The position numbers and the translations under genes are program-made. Positions 27,403-42,300 of a DNA stretch of 64,000 nucleotides are shown in pieces. The notes beneath the pieces are model-generated. The model ran no database searches and had not been told where the DNA came from. It saw only the letters and a list, made by a program, of their open reading frames with translations. Source of the DNA: Anoplopoma fimbria (lineage: Eukaryota; Chordata; Actinopteri; Perciformes; Anoplopomatidae); the NCBI RefSeq assembly GCF_027596085.1, contig NC_072467.1:8609476-8673475 (forward strand), given 5' to 3'. Position 1 is the stretch's first letter; the number at the start of each line of letters is the position of its first letter.

Positions 27403-29874
27403 ATCCAAAAATATAAATAGGTGAGTCAAACTATATAAAAGGTTAAAGTTTGAAGGGTTATTATCAACTATGTTTAGGCATATTAGTAAGGCAAAACACA
27501 ATTTTGCCATCTTCCGACAGAGCCAAGCTAGCTGCTTCCCCTTTTTCAAGATTTTGTGCTAAGCAAACTGTCTTCATACTTACCGTACAAACATGGGAGT
27601 TATATCCATATTATCATCTAACTCACAGCAAGAAAAAAACAAGGACATTTCGTTGTAGTTCCTCGGATGAATCTTGCTCTATAAACATGCGGCAAAAACA
27701 GTGTCGTCTCTGTGACACCATTGATGGTTGACTTTGCATGGTAGATTCATGGGTTTTGTAATTTTCTCATGTAAAGTAAAAGTGTAATAGGAGCAGAGTG
27801 CCAGGGGCAGATGACACAGAGAGACTGTAGAGAGCTAGTGAGGCAGGGAGAGAAAGAGACGAGGGTGAAAGAGAGATAGAGAGTCCCTGGGGCCCCATTA
27901 GAGGCACTTCTGAGGGCCTGTGACATCTGACTGGATCAGTGTTCTTCAGTCAGAGGCTCTCCTCTTATCCACTCCTCTGCTGGAGTCAATAAACACATCA
28001 CCTACGCACAAACACATACACACACAGTAACTGAGCCTCTAGGGTGAACACCAGATTAGTTCATTTAGAGAGGGTTTGGTTCTTTCTCCTTGAAGGTACA
28101 CAGCTTACTAAACTTAATGAGAATGTCAACGCTATTGCATATATGTGCTGCACCTGGAATTCGATTATTTTAAAGGCAAAGTCAATTTTGAATTTGTTTT
28201 CATTGTTTGCCTGTAACTACAAATCTGTTTGTGTGCCAAATAGGATGTAAATCTCAAACTTTTTAGATTGTTAAGAAGAGGCAGTTAGCAAAGACTGCCC
28301 GCTAACGTGACAGAAAAAACAACTGATGAGCCGTAAACACTTTTCTCTCCACGCGGACAGTGTGGTGGCACCAAGCAGGGTGAAACTTTGAAAGTCAAGC
28401 GGTCCTTTATCCATCCCTGCGCTGACCTTTCTGCTAGGCTGCCCTGTATTCACTGGCTGTCAGTGTGAGTTTGTCAGGAGCCATCCGTCTCTGTCCACCT
28501 CCACCCCCCTCCCCAAATCCCTGCCGACCCATTAGCCGCTAGGATCCGGGGGAGCGGCGGCATGGCCGGCCTATGGGGGCCTCTTCTCCCTCCCTCTATC
28601 CTCCCCCTCAGCCCTGGTATCCAAGTAGCACACAGCTCGGTACCCCAGAGAGGCAGAGCTAGCCGTCTATATATATATATATACAGTATGTAACAAAAGC
28701 ATCAACACAGCACTACTGTCTGACGTGTGGCCCTTGGGAGCTGCAGAGGAGCTGATAGCTGCTGGGACAGAGGGAGAGCTGGTGGCATCACTGCAGGGGT
28801 AATGCTGCTGCTCCACACTAATCTGTAGTGTCTCAACTCTAACAGTCGGCATGGTTACAGACCAGAAGCCAGTTGCATCAGCTCTTTGTAAGTTCAAACT
28901 GAGCCTGGTTATGATGTGTGTGTATACTAAGGGGAGATGTGTACGCACCACACTAAAAAATTATTAGGTTGAGAATATTTACTCACAGTAACTGCCATGT
29001 GTAATGTTTCTAAACTGAACTAGCTAAATGAAAAAGCTAATGTTAGCAAAACTAGGCAAAGCTCATATCTGACAGCAGGTTAGATGAAATATGGTTGAAG
29101 TATTTGACCTGCAACTTGATCAAAACACAGTTTAATAATGTTGTTGAGTTAAATCAAAGCACATTCCATAAATGTAAAGCAAACAAGTTACCGTAAGGAA
29201 CTTTTAACTGGTTGTGAAACAGCCGCAATTTAATACTGAATGTTTTATATGACTGATATAAATAAAAAAGACTATTAGAGAGAAAATTGGCTATTTCTAT
29301 AAAGTTAATCTTAGTTAATGCTTGTCAGTGGTGCCTCCAGGTCGGACTCCACAAGAAATCAGGTGAAATCGTGCAGGTTCAGTAGACACACCAGCAGGGC
29401 CTTCAGCCTAAACCAGCCCACCGGGGTCAGATCCTCCTTCTCGGCCAGGAGAAGAGCTTCGCCTCGCTGTTCCACCAGTTCCCGCTGGGATCCAACACCA
29501 ACACCACACTGCTGGAGGCCCAGGCCGTACTGCTGGGCCCGCTGGAGAACCAGGACTGCATGTAGCAGACCATCAGACCCTGCTGCAGTAAAATGAGGGA
29601 TTTTCTTAAGTGACTCTGGTGCTCAGAAATCTAAGCAGTTGTGTTACAGCTTGTGACTTCCTGTTTATATAGTCAGAGGCTTTTCATTGGACGGAACTGA
29701 AAATGTTTCCTTTGCCAGTAAGACATTCCTTAAATCTTCACAGTAAATCTCCATTTAGTAATGTTTGAAAGTAGCTAGTAGTCAGTGTACTCAGGAAAGA
29801 GTTTGCACACAAACTTATTAAAAAAGACAAAAAGCTGGTGCAACCCAGTCCAGTAAAAGAGGATTTTCTTATTC

Positions 29875-29877
<3 letters not shown>
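27403..29877. other. Intergenic sequence
   Basis: No gene recognised. 28,490-28,640 is GC-rich and CpG-containing. A separate GC-rich open stretch at 29386-29565 is listed on its own. Confidence 0.5.
29386..29565 (+). other. GC-rich open frame of unknown nature (possible pseudo-exon)
   Basis: This frame is open for 59 codons between two TAG codons. It reads like protein over SFASLFHQFPLGSNTNTTLL and ends ENQDCM. It lies in an island much richer in GC than the AT-rich flanks. I do not recognise the product; no ATG start and no convincing splice sites were found. A retrocopy fragment, an exon of an unannotated gene, or chance are all possible. Confidence 0.25.

Positions 29878-29968
<91 letters not shown>
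29878..29968. repeat. (AT)n microsatellite, about 45 units
   Basis: Uninterrupted, self-complementary AT tract. Cruciform-prone and hard to sequence. Confidence 0.97.
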
Positions 29969-29971
<3 letters not shown>

Positions 29972-31871
29972 ATATTACATGTACATTATGCCATCATTTT
30001 ATGTTAAAGTCTGAGTTGGCTTCAAGATTAGGGAGGGAGTAGCAAACTAGAGACAGTCAGGACTTGATAGGATGATAGAAAGGGGGTGTGAGGATGGAAG
30101 TAAGTGAGAGTTAGGAAAAAGTGATGCAATTGTGAATGATAGAAGGATAGATGGATAGCTGGAGTGATGGAGGAGGAGTAGAAAGGTGGAGGGAGGAGAA
30201 ATAGACAGTGAGAGAGGGAGGGAGGATGCAGTAACATGTGATTAATGGATGGGTGGTAGTGGGGAGGTTGAGGCAGACTGGGAGAGAGCAGAGTGACAGT
30301 AATAAAGTGAACCTGCCTCCCATTCATCTCCCTCAACCCATCTCCCGTCTGACTGGTAGGGCTTTACACACTCTAACTAATGCCACGCTCCGCATGCGGG
30401 CACAGACAGGAGTGCCACACACCGCTTTTGGCTTCTATACGCCGCCACATAAATGAACACGCACCCTCTCATGGCCTCCCATCGTCGGCTTCAAGACCGT
30501 CCAGAGCTCAATCATTCATCAACTGTGATGGCTGTCTGAGAGATCAACACTACCTCATCGCTTTTTATGGCTTCTAAATCATATTGTGTATCAGACTCAT
30601 CTGGCGTAAAACAATTGCTATTGTCGCTTTGACAACAGGTCAAACATGGCTGTCTTGATCGCCATGGGACACACGCACAGGACCTTTCACAAATGGAATG
30701 TGAGCTTCATTGTTTTTTGTATCTGGGTCATACCATAACAATGTTAGGATTTGCCGGTGTTTTTGTACATTTCGCCCTGCTTTTCGAGGATGAGTCTGAG
30801 AAGCGGCGGGCTAAGGTAAACAGTGGTTTTTCGTGACCTTCCCTCTGGCTGCCGTAATGAGATGCATATCCCAAATGTAGCCTCATTAACCTGTCCTGAG
30901 CTGTTTCAGGTCACATGTTTTACATTGATTCCGCACTGGGGGAAACGTAACCCCACGGTAATAGGGTTATGTTAGGGTTGTTACCTCTGCTCATAACACG
31001 CTGCCTTCACTTAGACTTTCTGTAATTATAATGAATTAGACATGGCTCGCAGTGGAGAAGATGAACCTAAATATTCATCCCTCTGGGATTGTGTGTTGCA
31101 TTTAAAGTGAACCTTTGGTGACCTTGCAAGTGAGTCGAGAGCCTCACCCACATCCCCCAACCCTCTCTGCCCTCCCAAATGAATATATTCTCAGAGTGAC
31201 TTCTGCATGTGTGCAGGTGAGCGGTATGTTGAAATAACTTGTAGATGAGTGATCATTCATCTTTCAGTCAACTTCCCCCATGCACTCGTAAATCACAATA
31301 TTTGAAACCCTGAAGCCTCCAGTGAAAATAAAATGTATGACTAAATTGGCTTAAATTACTTTGGCACTGACTTGATAAAAGACCCTGCATGTTATTTCAA
31401 TCATTAGTGGTTTTAATTGCTCCAAGGTATAATGAACACATTACTAATTGATAAGGAAACCAGTAACAGTAAAAAAAATCCCTCTCCAATGGGCCCCACC
31501 TGCATGGGGTAAATCTGTCTTCATATCAGCCACATGACTTTTGCCCGGGCAGACAATAGATTAAACAATGAATGAATGATTTATTAGCTGTCGTTGTCAT
31601 GCTATTTAGATGGATTGGTGTACACGCGGCATGACCTCACTTCCTTGTTCTCTGCCTTGTATTCGAGAGTATGAAGAAGGGAGGGGGTGGACGGGGAGAT
31701 GTTGGCAGGGCGGGGCGGGTCAGGCACACCACTGGCCACTGACAGGACCCAGCCACTTGATCAATGATCCCTGGATTCGATATTGTGCCGGGGTGTGAGG
31801 CAGCTGCGTCTGAACTTCAAATACATATGGAGGGACAAAGGTGTGTGTCTTTAAACCGTATCTGTCTTTGT

Positions 31872-31903
<32 letters not shown>

Positions 31904-34433
31904 ACATGCGAGTGCAAAGCCTGAAAAGTAACTACCTTTACTCTCTCCAACCTCACCTCCCCTCTCTTACACTTTCTCCCTCTCTCAAATGGGTTATTCT
32001 GGCGATGGCCCTGACAGGCCATGGTTTGGATTTTGATTTATGTTCCTGTGAAGCTCAAATCAAAGATTCCATCTACTGCTGCTTTATGGCAGCTGGGATG
32101 ATGAATGGTGCAGTCTCTCGGTCAAACCAAGCCTCTGTGTCTTTGCCCCACATTTTAATTGCTAAAGTAGCCAGTCATCGCTCAGCCCTCCTACCCTCTT
32201 CCAGCCTCCCAACCTCATCCTTTCTCTGCTTTTCAGCCCATTGTCTCTCACCCTCTCATTCACGCTCAATAATGCACTTTTATCCCCTCAAAATGTCTGG
32301 ACGGCATTATTCTCCTTAATAAAACTTCAAATTTGCCTCTAAAGAGTAATCATGTGAGAAAAAAATTAGAATCACCCCCAGTTTATTCAGATAGTTAGGC
32401 AGTGAAGTCTAACAGATATCCCTTAATATTTGGAAACAGTATCTGTCTTTTCATCTCGCCTACATTATTCTACACCTCCAGCGTTCAGTACATGATATAC
32501 AGCAAACAAGTCTGATGAGGGGGAAAATTCATTCCTGCATCAACATAAAAAGCCACTTTATTTGGAGGAAGAATGCGTAGATGTCAAGCTCTGATAGAGT
32601 TTATGTTTTCTCACTATTTTTCAAAAGTAAACACATTCTGCGGTACATGACATTACTAAGTAGGTTAAGTATAGCCCCGGGCCATCATCCATCAGTACAG
32701 AATGAAGCGAGCATATTCTGCTCGATGAGAGGTGAAAGTTTTCCAGTGTGCCACGATGACATTTAATTTTTCACATCTCCTGCGTGTTCCTGGGATGAAT
32801 TTTGGCAGACCTGGTGCAATTTAGCTGCTTGGCAGTTTGAAATTGGGCGATGAATCACAACGTGGATTCAATGGGAGCCAGTCAGTGTACAATATTTTTT
32901 CTGTGTCAGAATGGAAAGAGAGAGTGAGATACAGAGAAAAACAGGGAGAGAGAGAGAGAGCTGCCGAGGCTTTAGATTGTGTTCTCCAATCATCTTCCGC
33001 TCACACAGCCTATCATCCCTTCCTCCCCCCCTTCAAAAAACAAAGTGCAGGAGTCGACCATTAGAAGAGGAGCCGTGTGTGGCTGCAGATGTCGAGCAAT
33101 GGCGGAGGTCTTTAAGGTCTGCAGTTGGATATTTTGACAAAGAGCAGTGAAGAAAGAAATCAATAAAGTCAGGACTTTGCCAGTCACTGAGCAGAGCGGT
33201 GGAGAATGCAAAGCTCCACTCCAACCTCTAGACAAACTCAAAATGAGCATCCAATAGACTGACACTGCCTCTGACACAAGCCATTTATTAGCCTGGCAGC
33301 CGAATATGGTGAATTGCACAGCTGATGGTCTGTATCTGGGAGGACCACACCTGAGGAGGAGACGTGGGGTAGAGGACAGCCTGTGTGGTAGCACTGGATT
33401 GTGAGGTAATCACTAACAGAGTGCAATATAGTGTAAGTAAAATAACAAACTACAACCTAATCCTTATAACGCGGCACCACGATGCACTGCAGTCCGACGT
33501 AAAGGACTGAGTTCAAGTGCCACGTTTGCATCATCTGCTCCACTGAGCACTGAAAAATGATCACCTCCAGTGGTGCTGTTGTGTGTGGGACTGTGCACTT
33601 TGACCTCCCTGTGGAAAGGGCAAAGAAAAGCAGCAGACCTTTTTCTCCAGTGATCACACAAATTTGACTGCTCTTTTGTCACATGTGAAAGATTTGGAGA
33701 GAGAAATAATCACAAATAACGATAACCGTGAGAGTAAAATAAATGGCAGTAATTAAAAACAAGCGCTTACAAAACAAGCAAATATAACAAGAGTTATAAT
33801 GGGTTGCATCATAATGAAGAATTAAGTACAATGAGCATAAGCCATATGAAGCAAGTAATATTATAATTAGTTGTTCTGTTTATTCGGCCTGAATTCCATA
33901 TGTAGAGCATTTCAAAGCCTGAGCAAATGAGTAATGTAGTCACTCTTTTGTCACAATATTCTTTTTATTTTATTAATTTACTCTCAATTTATTCATTAAA
34001 TCATATGAGCGCAGTGCAGAACGCCGGCTATTAGCCATGCACCAAAACCCAATTGGGCCGGTTATGTCATAATGTCAACATTGTAACCCTTTCACATTCT
34101 GGGGAGACCTTTAGTTAATTATTGAATGTTTAAAATAAAATTCTGGCAAGATCTGAGATATTGCACCTTTAATAGACAGAGCTTTAACCCCCTGTAAACC
34201 TGTATTCTCAATCACCTTCTTACTATAAGGAATATGGTCCTCCATTTAGAATTTTTACAATTTTACAATAGTATGGTTATTTCAAATGAGAGATTTCTGT
34301 ATCTGTATTGTATGTCTGTGCTCTTCGGCTGGTTTGATAGTGAGCTACATTAAAAACATTAAAAACATAGATTATTCAAATTTTGGTGTTTACTGTCAAT
34401 TGGATGTGCTCAAACCACACACACATAATCCTG
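29969..34433. other. Intergenic sequence, mostly unique
   Basis: No gene recognised. It contains a short (TG)n at about 31,871-31,902 and a GA-rich tract near 32,939-32,960. Low repeat content is compatible with conserved noncoding elements upstream of tshz3; the best-looking stretch is listed separately at 30840-31120. Confidence 0.5.
30840..31120. promoter_or_regulatory. Candidate conserved noncoding element
   Basis: Repeat-free, complex sequence with several homeodomain/POU-type words: cgtaatgagatgcatatccc, cctcattaacctg and gtaattataatgaattag. It looks like a developmental enhancer. Only motif density supports this; no comparison was possible. Confidence 0.22.

Positions 34434-34482
<49 letters not shown>
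34434..34482. repeat. (ATA)n microsatellite
   Basis: About 16 trinucleotide units directly joined to a LINE-type tail, so it is probably the tail's own repeat. Confidence 0.95.
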
Positions 34483-34483
<1 letters not shown>

Positions 34484-34545
34484 TTTATTTATATAGCACC
34501 TTTTAAAAACAAGGTTTACAAAGTGCTTTGACAGACCAGCCAGCA
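34483..34545 (-). mobile_element. LINE/SINE 3'-tail remnant
   Basis: Plus strand: aactttatttatatagcacc, ttttaaaaacaaggtttaca and aagtgctttgacag. The reverse complement (aaaggtgctatataaataaa followed by gtt and TAT units) is a conserved 3' tail shared by several LINE and SINE families. Only the tail is present. Confidence 0.6.
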
Positions 34546-37500
34546 AGACAGTGCATAACAAACAAAATGAAATAACAAGTGACAATCAAATAAACAAACA
34601 ATGATGTGAAACAGATTAGCTGAGTTTTTTTCAGTTCAGCTATTTTAAATGAAAAACACCTAAGGATTTTTTCTTTTTCTTATCTGTACTTTAAAATTAA
34701 CTTAACTTGTGAATTACGTAATCATGAATGTCATTATGTTTTGTGAAATGTTGTGTTTTCATCCTTGTTTAAAAAATATTTTAAGTGTCTGTGACTTCTG
34801 TACTACTTTTGAACCAACATATTCCACATTGATATAGACAGCAAACTTAGCATTCAGATAATTTAAAATGAATTTTTGGGTGTCCTCTGGTTTTGAACTT
34901 AAGATAAAGAAATATTTTTCTGTAGTTTCCAACTTTTTCCTGTACTCAATTGTACATTGAAGTGGCTCAGTGAATTATGTTTGAGCACCTCAATGAGAAC
35001 AGGATCCACCATATTGTCTTTTATGTCTTGCACACCTCTCAACGTGCTAGCCACATGTGGTCTGTCTGCTCCGCTCACTGATCCCCGGTCCTGGATGTGT
35101 GAGAGCTTCCACTTCCACTGTGTAAAATCACATTACCCTAAAGTGGAAGGCGAATGAAAGGATAGTGCTGTGGAATGGCCATAGACCAGTGAGTTGTCAA
35201 AGCCATTTACGTTTGTGAGAGAAAGACAGAAAGGGTAAGCGAAGTTGGAGAAAGGAGGGAATAGAGCAGCTTGAGCTGAATTTTTCTGTGTTACACATGT
35301 GCTCATCTTTCTAATTCTAAGACTCCAACACCTGCATTTATGTATCACCTTTGACTGCTTCTATATCAATTGACAAACAAGCCATATCCCCCCTCCTACA
35401 AAGTGACCCCATGTCTCCCCACCTCTTGTAGTTGCATACTTTATATGACATCAGGCTGGAAAATGTGAAGTGAAATGTATTTGTGCGTGCATGTGCGTTT
35501 AGATGTGTTTGTGGGTGTCATTATGCATACTTGTCTGAGGCGTGAGGATGAGTCAAAGTGCCATTTCTTTGTGTGAGGACAGCCTTCACAAACACACTCG
35601 TCATGCAGAAGATGTTGTCATCTGCCGCCTCATTGTTTGTGTAAGTGATGTCTCCAATCACTATTAAACACGTGGAGGTTTCACCCTCCCTCTGTCACTC
35701 TCCTTCTCTGCCTTCTCCTCCGATCGTACAAATTGTCCCTTTGTCCTTCTGCTCCCGCAGCCTCATATCCCTTCTATCGCGCTCCGCTCGAGAGGTTCGA
35801 CTTAAAAGGACTTATAGATAGCAACAGTGACGAGCAGTGTAAGGAACGAGTTTAAAATGAGTACTATGCCAAAGCCTTTTAAATTACTGGGGTAACCTTT
35901 CAGGCACCGCTAGTGATTCTCACTATTCACACATGCACTACATTGAGGAACAGATAGAGATAATAAGACACTTATGGATGCCAACTGCCATAATACTCAA
36001 CAGAAAAAGAAGATGGGGCAAAGCTGGATGGATGTGTAAGTGTGTTAAGTATTTAATATTCAACAAGTTTGGGAGACAATTCCAATCTCTCTCTCTCTCT
36101 GTATAAAATTGTATTTATTTAACATTAATATTAAATATATTAAATATATAATATTGTATATTATATATATATATATATACATATGAGATCCCTCTCATTC
36201 TGATGTGAGCATATAAAGCCGTTATCTTCTTTTTGTGTGAAACTGAAATTAATAAATGTTTTTCTTTTATATGAATCATTTAAATACATCACTCTTTTCC
36301 TGAAAAGGCTTAGGTATGGTTGTCCTGTGATTTCAGAAAATTGATTTGATTCATGTGATCTGTTGTTGAAGGTCTTGCTGGCACACTCCTCCCCATGCTT
36401 GTTACACAACACTTTCAAAATGTGGAAAGCTGCTTGGCAGAAATTGCCTAAAGCTCTTTATTTAAGTTGCCAGAATGTTCCCAATAGACAATATTGAAAC
36501 ATTTGTCTGATGTGTTGACATTTTCATGTGGATGGCAGAATTCAAGATAGCAATTTGAAAATGCAGGTGTTCACAGAAAACTTTTGACACATAAACGGCG
36601 TTTATGAATATGTCCGCATTAGCGTGGACAGCCTGCCTTTAAATAGGACTGAGCTTAATTGTAATCGCAAAAACATTTGCTGCAAAAAGGAGAAACATTC
36701 AAGTCGTATGCTGTTGATTTCACTATAGCTGTTTTTTAATCTCTGTATAGGTGAGTACTCCATTAGCACTGTCTCTAGCCGTTAAAATGGAGCCAGTGAA
36801 GGCTTTTGGCAGGCCCATTACAGCACCAGTCCCCCCCACTACACACCCACCCAAATATCTCTTCTCATTACCTGATCGACCTGTTAGCATTCGTTACCAA
36901 AAGCTGTAGCCGCTCCCCGCAGAGTACTTCAGATAGATTTCCCATTTCAGATCAGAGCAAAGTGGAGTCAGCTTCGATTGGAGTCGACATCGGAGGAGTT
37001 CTTCAGGGCAAACCAGCTGTGACTGGGCTGATGTGTAGCTGTCAGTGTGTCGTGACATGATATAATATGAAATTATATTGAACAACGCCGGTTTGGCACT
37101 AAATTGTTAGCAGGGCTTCAGGTCTGACAGCAGCCAGTTTATGGCTTTAATCCCAAGGTCCTTTAAACCTTGTTTGACATAAATTGAGTTTGGCTTCTTG
37201 ACGGAGGGAAAAAAAAGAGCAATGACAGAGAAAACACTTTCCGTTCTTCTGTCTTGTTTGGTTCAAATGGAAAGTTTTTTCTGTCTGTGAAGTTTCGTTT
37301 ACTCCTGAGCCTCAGTAAATGTAGATGTTAACATCAAAGCAGGGCACTTGTGAATTCAACACAATTTTGACAGCATATAAATTAGATTAAACTGACACCA
37401 TCTCTTAGATCACATTCCTATACCCACACACTGCATCATCCAGACCTTAAATTACAATACTGAAGCTGCACAGCTTAAGACGGTCATCTCATCTCATTGT

Positions 37501-39232
37501 TAGGACGTTGACATCAGCTTGTGATCTGTGATAAATCTGCTATGTAAAGCTCTATGAAAACCCCGAACACAGGTCTGAGGGACCCGTTACCATGACTAAT
37601 GCCCCGACTGACAGCGAAAGATAAGACTCATCCTTCACCTCAGCCGAGCCCATTTCTCAGCAATAATGTTCATAATGGAGTGCTCCGGTGTCGTTATTGT
37701 GTGAATAATTTAAATGGTGATTTAGGTTATTGGGCACCGAGGTCGCAGACACAACACCTACCTAGTGTGATGCAGATGAGATAGAGCTTTACTGTACAGT
37801 ATGTTGAGAAGCCTCTGAAAAGGGACTTTCCTATACAGAAGTAAAATGGCTGGCGATGACCGAGAGGCAATGATTTGGTGTATTGCTTAATTAGATGTTC
37901 CGGCAACATCTGTTTTTAAGGGGAAACTGCAACTCTGGCACATTAATTCACTTTGTAATGAATGACTGAATGTCAATGCAGGCCGTGAAATCACCAAGAG
38001 GAAAGTATGTGTGTCTGTGTGTGTGCAACACAGTGATGCTTTTCCATCTGTTTGGCAAAAACATTCCCCCCTCCAACACTGGCACCATCGCTGCGCAGTA
38101 GCCAGAACGAGGAGGGATTCAAGATGGCCTAATGCTGATTGGAATGCCTTTTGAATGGGAAAAATGAAACAAAGATGGAGTGGACATTATGCTGCTGAAT
38201 CTTAGTTAAGGACGCTTCACAAGTGTGTGACAGTGTCATTAATCTCATGGAATTACAGACGGAGAAACCAATACAACAGAATCGGAGGCTGCTAACAGAA
38301 AATGTACATAGAAAGACAGTTTTTTTGCCATACTGAAATCCTTTGAAAATGCATACAAAGGGATGTCCATAAGCCAACATACACATCAGAGGAATGAAGA
38401 CATAGTACCATAAAATAGTATTTTTTAGACCAAAGCAGAAGGGTTTTCTTCTATCCTCAAATCTATATAACTTTGCCAAATATTATTTTCTGTATTCTAG
38501 ATTAAACTAATAGAACTAACCATGTTTTTCTCGAGACACTGCAGTGCTTCCTCCCTGAGTGACTACAGTCCAAGGAGACCACTTGGCACCTGGAGTGACA
38601 GGCTGCCATCAGCGTGTGAAGATGCTAATATGAATTCTGATCACTCACTCATATAGGCAAGGGAATTACTGCCCATCACCAGCGTCTAGTGATTCTCCCC
38701 ACATGGCGAAGTCAAGGGGCACGCTGTAAAACCTAGGTAAATGGAGTTGGCACGACAGTCAAAGCCAGATTCTGCTTGACACTTCCTTTCGTAAGTGATA
38801 GTGCCACATGATGTGCTTTATAATGTAATAAATTGGGAGCTCTGCCCTCAAGATTTCAGGCTGATGAGAAATTTCGATGACAAATCCATCGCTTAAACTA
38901 TCTCTGTCCTTCAATCTTCACGCCTGTGTGAGCCCGATGGGGTCAAAGGCTAATTACCAAACAGGATAAGAGAAAGAGGACGAGAAAGACAGAACCTGCA
39001 CATTTTTAAAAGGTGTAAATTTATGCAGATTATATCTAGAACTGGAATGTCTTTCAGACGTAATTCAAGAGGAAGAAGCACCTCACAAAATGCGTCCACA
39101 GACGTGAGCCATACATGTAAAGTTTAACAGTGTTTCTGTTTCAAAAAATACCTTTGTTTTCCTGTAAGGGATGAACAAAACAAGGACAATTCATATCCAA
39201 AATATTACCTTTTCATGCCACCTTTCATTCTC
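34546..39232. other. Intergenic sequence, mostly unique
   Basis: No gene recognised. Short CT- and AT-rich tracts lie at about 36,090-36,180. Short open frames lack domains and splice context. 36,420-36,700 is repeat-free and complex and could be conserved, but I have no direct support. Confidence 0.5.
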
Positions 39233-39315
39233 AAAGCAATAGTTCGGCATTTGGGAATTACGCTTATTCAGTGGTATCAATCTTCTCATCTAATTCTCTG
39301 CAAGGAAAGCTGATA
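39233..39315. mobile_element. Fragment of a dispersed teleost repeat
   Basis: aaagcaatagttcggcattt, acgcttattcagtggtatca and atcttctcatctaattctct match the remembered start of a repeat common in percomorph introns (atagttc...cattttggg...acgcttattc...gataccact). Only about 80 bp remain, with rearranged internal order. Confidence 0.45.
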
Positions 39316-42300
39316 AACCTATTTAACTATTCCTGTAAGATTACTTCACACATACACAGTATCAGTTTGATGTATTAGTTTTTGGTATTTTACTTTGTTT
39401 TTACAGATTAAAACTGTCTTATTGTTGTATACAAATAGTAAGATTAAATGTGATATTTACATGCAGAAACATATATCTCCAGAACTACAATAGGAGCAAA
39501 GGAAACAAAGAATAAGCAAAAGTACAAGATAACAAAGAAAGAAGCCTTACCTGACACAAACGTCAGGCCCACATGCCCAAGACGACGCCCGCTCTGCACC
39601 ACTGTCCCTTTACTTCTCTCCTCCCCTGCGAATTCTTGCCTCACTTGGGAGAGTGATGATACTGTCTACTCTGCTAAGACTCCCCCTGCTTGACATCTCG
39701 ACACGAGGAGAAGGATGTTCCTGTCTGTCTCGTCACATCACAGCTGTCCTGATTCGGATCCCTCCCATCCAACACTCTGTGATGCTTCTCTTTAAAAAGC
39801 TGCCCGTCCATCATAAACATCCTCCCTTTTATGTTCCCCGCCCGAGAGGGAAGGGGAAAGAGAGAAATCAGCCCTCTCTCAAACACAAGCTGACAGCACT
39901 AAGCAGACTGACGTGACATCAGAGGAGCGATGTGCCAGACGTAGCTTTGAATTTCCGAAACGAGGTAACACCACAATTATTAGTCGCTCAGTGAGACCAA
40001 AGCTCCTAAAACTTATTGAAATATTCCTGAATTTGATCAGAATTGCAAATACCAGCAAAACGCAGCAAATCCATAATAGAGTTACAACTGATCCCTCGTT
40101 AAACTTTTCCACCCTAAAAAGTGTTAATCATATAAATCATTGGTCCTTAATCAGTCTTCTAAATATTCTCAGCAGTTCTGCAAGAGTCTTAAATTAAATC
40201 CCTCACCTTGACTCCATATAAATGTAATACTGTCAATAAAGGAGATATAAATAGATGTGGGTGTAACCATTCATAATCTACCTGAATATTTTAAAAGGGT
40301 CTTTTGGGCAATGAGGCAGAGAAAGAGAAGAAGAGAGAGAGACTTGATCAATCGTCTGAGTTCTGCCTCTACAATCAGAAGTGCGCTAATTGAAACGGCG
40401 TGGACTCATCTACCTCCCCTAGATTTTTCATAATAATTTAGAACAAAATCATATTTTTAAAAAGAAATCATCTTTCGTCTCACACATTTCCTCTCCTCTA
40501 CCCTCCCGTCTGGACAATGATTGAGAAAGAGTTGCTTGTTGGCTGTCTGGGGAGAAGCAGTAAGAAATGTTAAGGAGACCTTTTCAACGCCTGACCAGTT
40601 CAGTTTGTGAATGTTAATGTTTCTAAATGAAGACATGAACTGAAAACTGAACTATACGGCTTGATAACAGAGGGAAAGGGTTGAAAAGCGAGAGGAAAGT
40701 GACAACGTTATAACAGAAAAGTGATTTTTTTATTGTGGGGTAGTTCATGCTTAAGGGCACAAATGGCCCCCGAAGTGAAATATGTAACATGTCAAAAGCT
40801 TAAAGAAAGATCACGAGTGTTTAAGGTGGATTGGCGGACATATTTTAAAGGCGCTTACTCTGAGCCTTCATCACATGTCCACCTTTCCTTGAGCTTTTTC
40901 TATTTTCAGTGTGAAGCTAATGAATTGGGATCTGGAAAAGGTTTCTCTGCAGGCTCACAATGAGAAATGATAAGAGATTATTTTAGAATGAAGATCAATG
41001 ACAGAGTCCAATTGGTATGAGGAGGAGCAGGAGGAGGAGGAGGAGGAGGAGGAGAAGCATGTGCCCTAATGTAAGATGAGTGTAATGTGCAACCCAAGGC
41101 CAAAGGCAAGAGCTTCATCTCACCAATTCTCTTTACAGGAGTGGAAATTACTCGCTGCCATACATAGCTGATTTATACAAATTAATGACCTGGGTTATTA
41201 ATAGGCAGAGATGCATATATTAAACACTATGAGTAAAGGTAGCTTTAATTATGCATCCTTTATAAAACCTGTTTGACTTCAGCGCCTGGCGTCTAGGTGC
41301 AGTTTCAAAAATTAATCAGATTTGTGAAAAATGAGAGTTAATAAAGCAATTGTGCCTATTTCTCCTTTTGAATCATATGTTTCCTCTAATACATCTATTC
41401 TATGCACTAAACAGTGACCATAAATTACCTGTATTCAAACAGATAATAGAACAAGTTATTTATTTTTATGGCTCGGTTTAGCTGCATTGTCAGCCAAAGT
41501 ACTTGTAATAGTCTTTTACTGCGTATTATTTATAGTGCAGATATTGTTTGAGCTTCACTATGGATGCAGCGTGTTTACTCGAATGCTGTTCACATTTCAC
41601 CGGACACTTTGGGGCCACCGTATGAGCGAGAGTTCCTGCCCTGCCCCTTCTGTTGTCCGAGGGGACCGCCACACTGACAATGGTGTCACCTCTCCCCCGG
41701 GGGGACACCACCGAGTGATTTGTGGTCGGGGAAGACTGATGAACGGCTATTGCCACCCTGTTTCTTTGCAAGATCAATTCTACATGTAGGAGTGTGCTTT
41801 ATGAATGATGGAGACCTCCTCAAGCCATCCATACAGCTGCCCAAAGACACAGCCGTGGCCCCCATAGCACCTACATGGCAGGAATAAAGCAATCACTCTT
41901 CTCAACAGGGCCATGCATTATACGCACACACACCCACACATGAACATATCCACATGAATACACAGATGAGACAACAAAGCACTCACACAGACAAACAGCG
42001 GAATGTGTTTGCTGCCTTTAAAGTTTTGTGCAGAAGAATTTTTTTTATAATAGCAGCCAAAGCTTGGCCATATTAAAGAAAAGCGGTCCTTTGATTGGAC
42101 AAAAAGCTTCTGAATGAAGCGCTTTGACTCGTCTCCAGAACAGAACTGTGAGGTTTCACTGTGACGCTGCACTGTGCGGCCTTTCCGGACAGGCCCCTAA
42201 TGCCAATAAGAGTGATCTGATGGTGTTGAGGGATCGCTTACAGCACATATCTGAAGGCTGAATAGCATTGTGAATAGGAGCAGCATACATAGATGTCATG

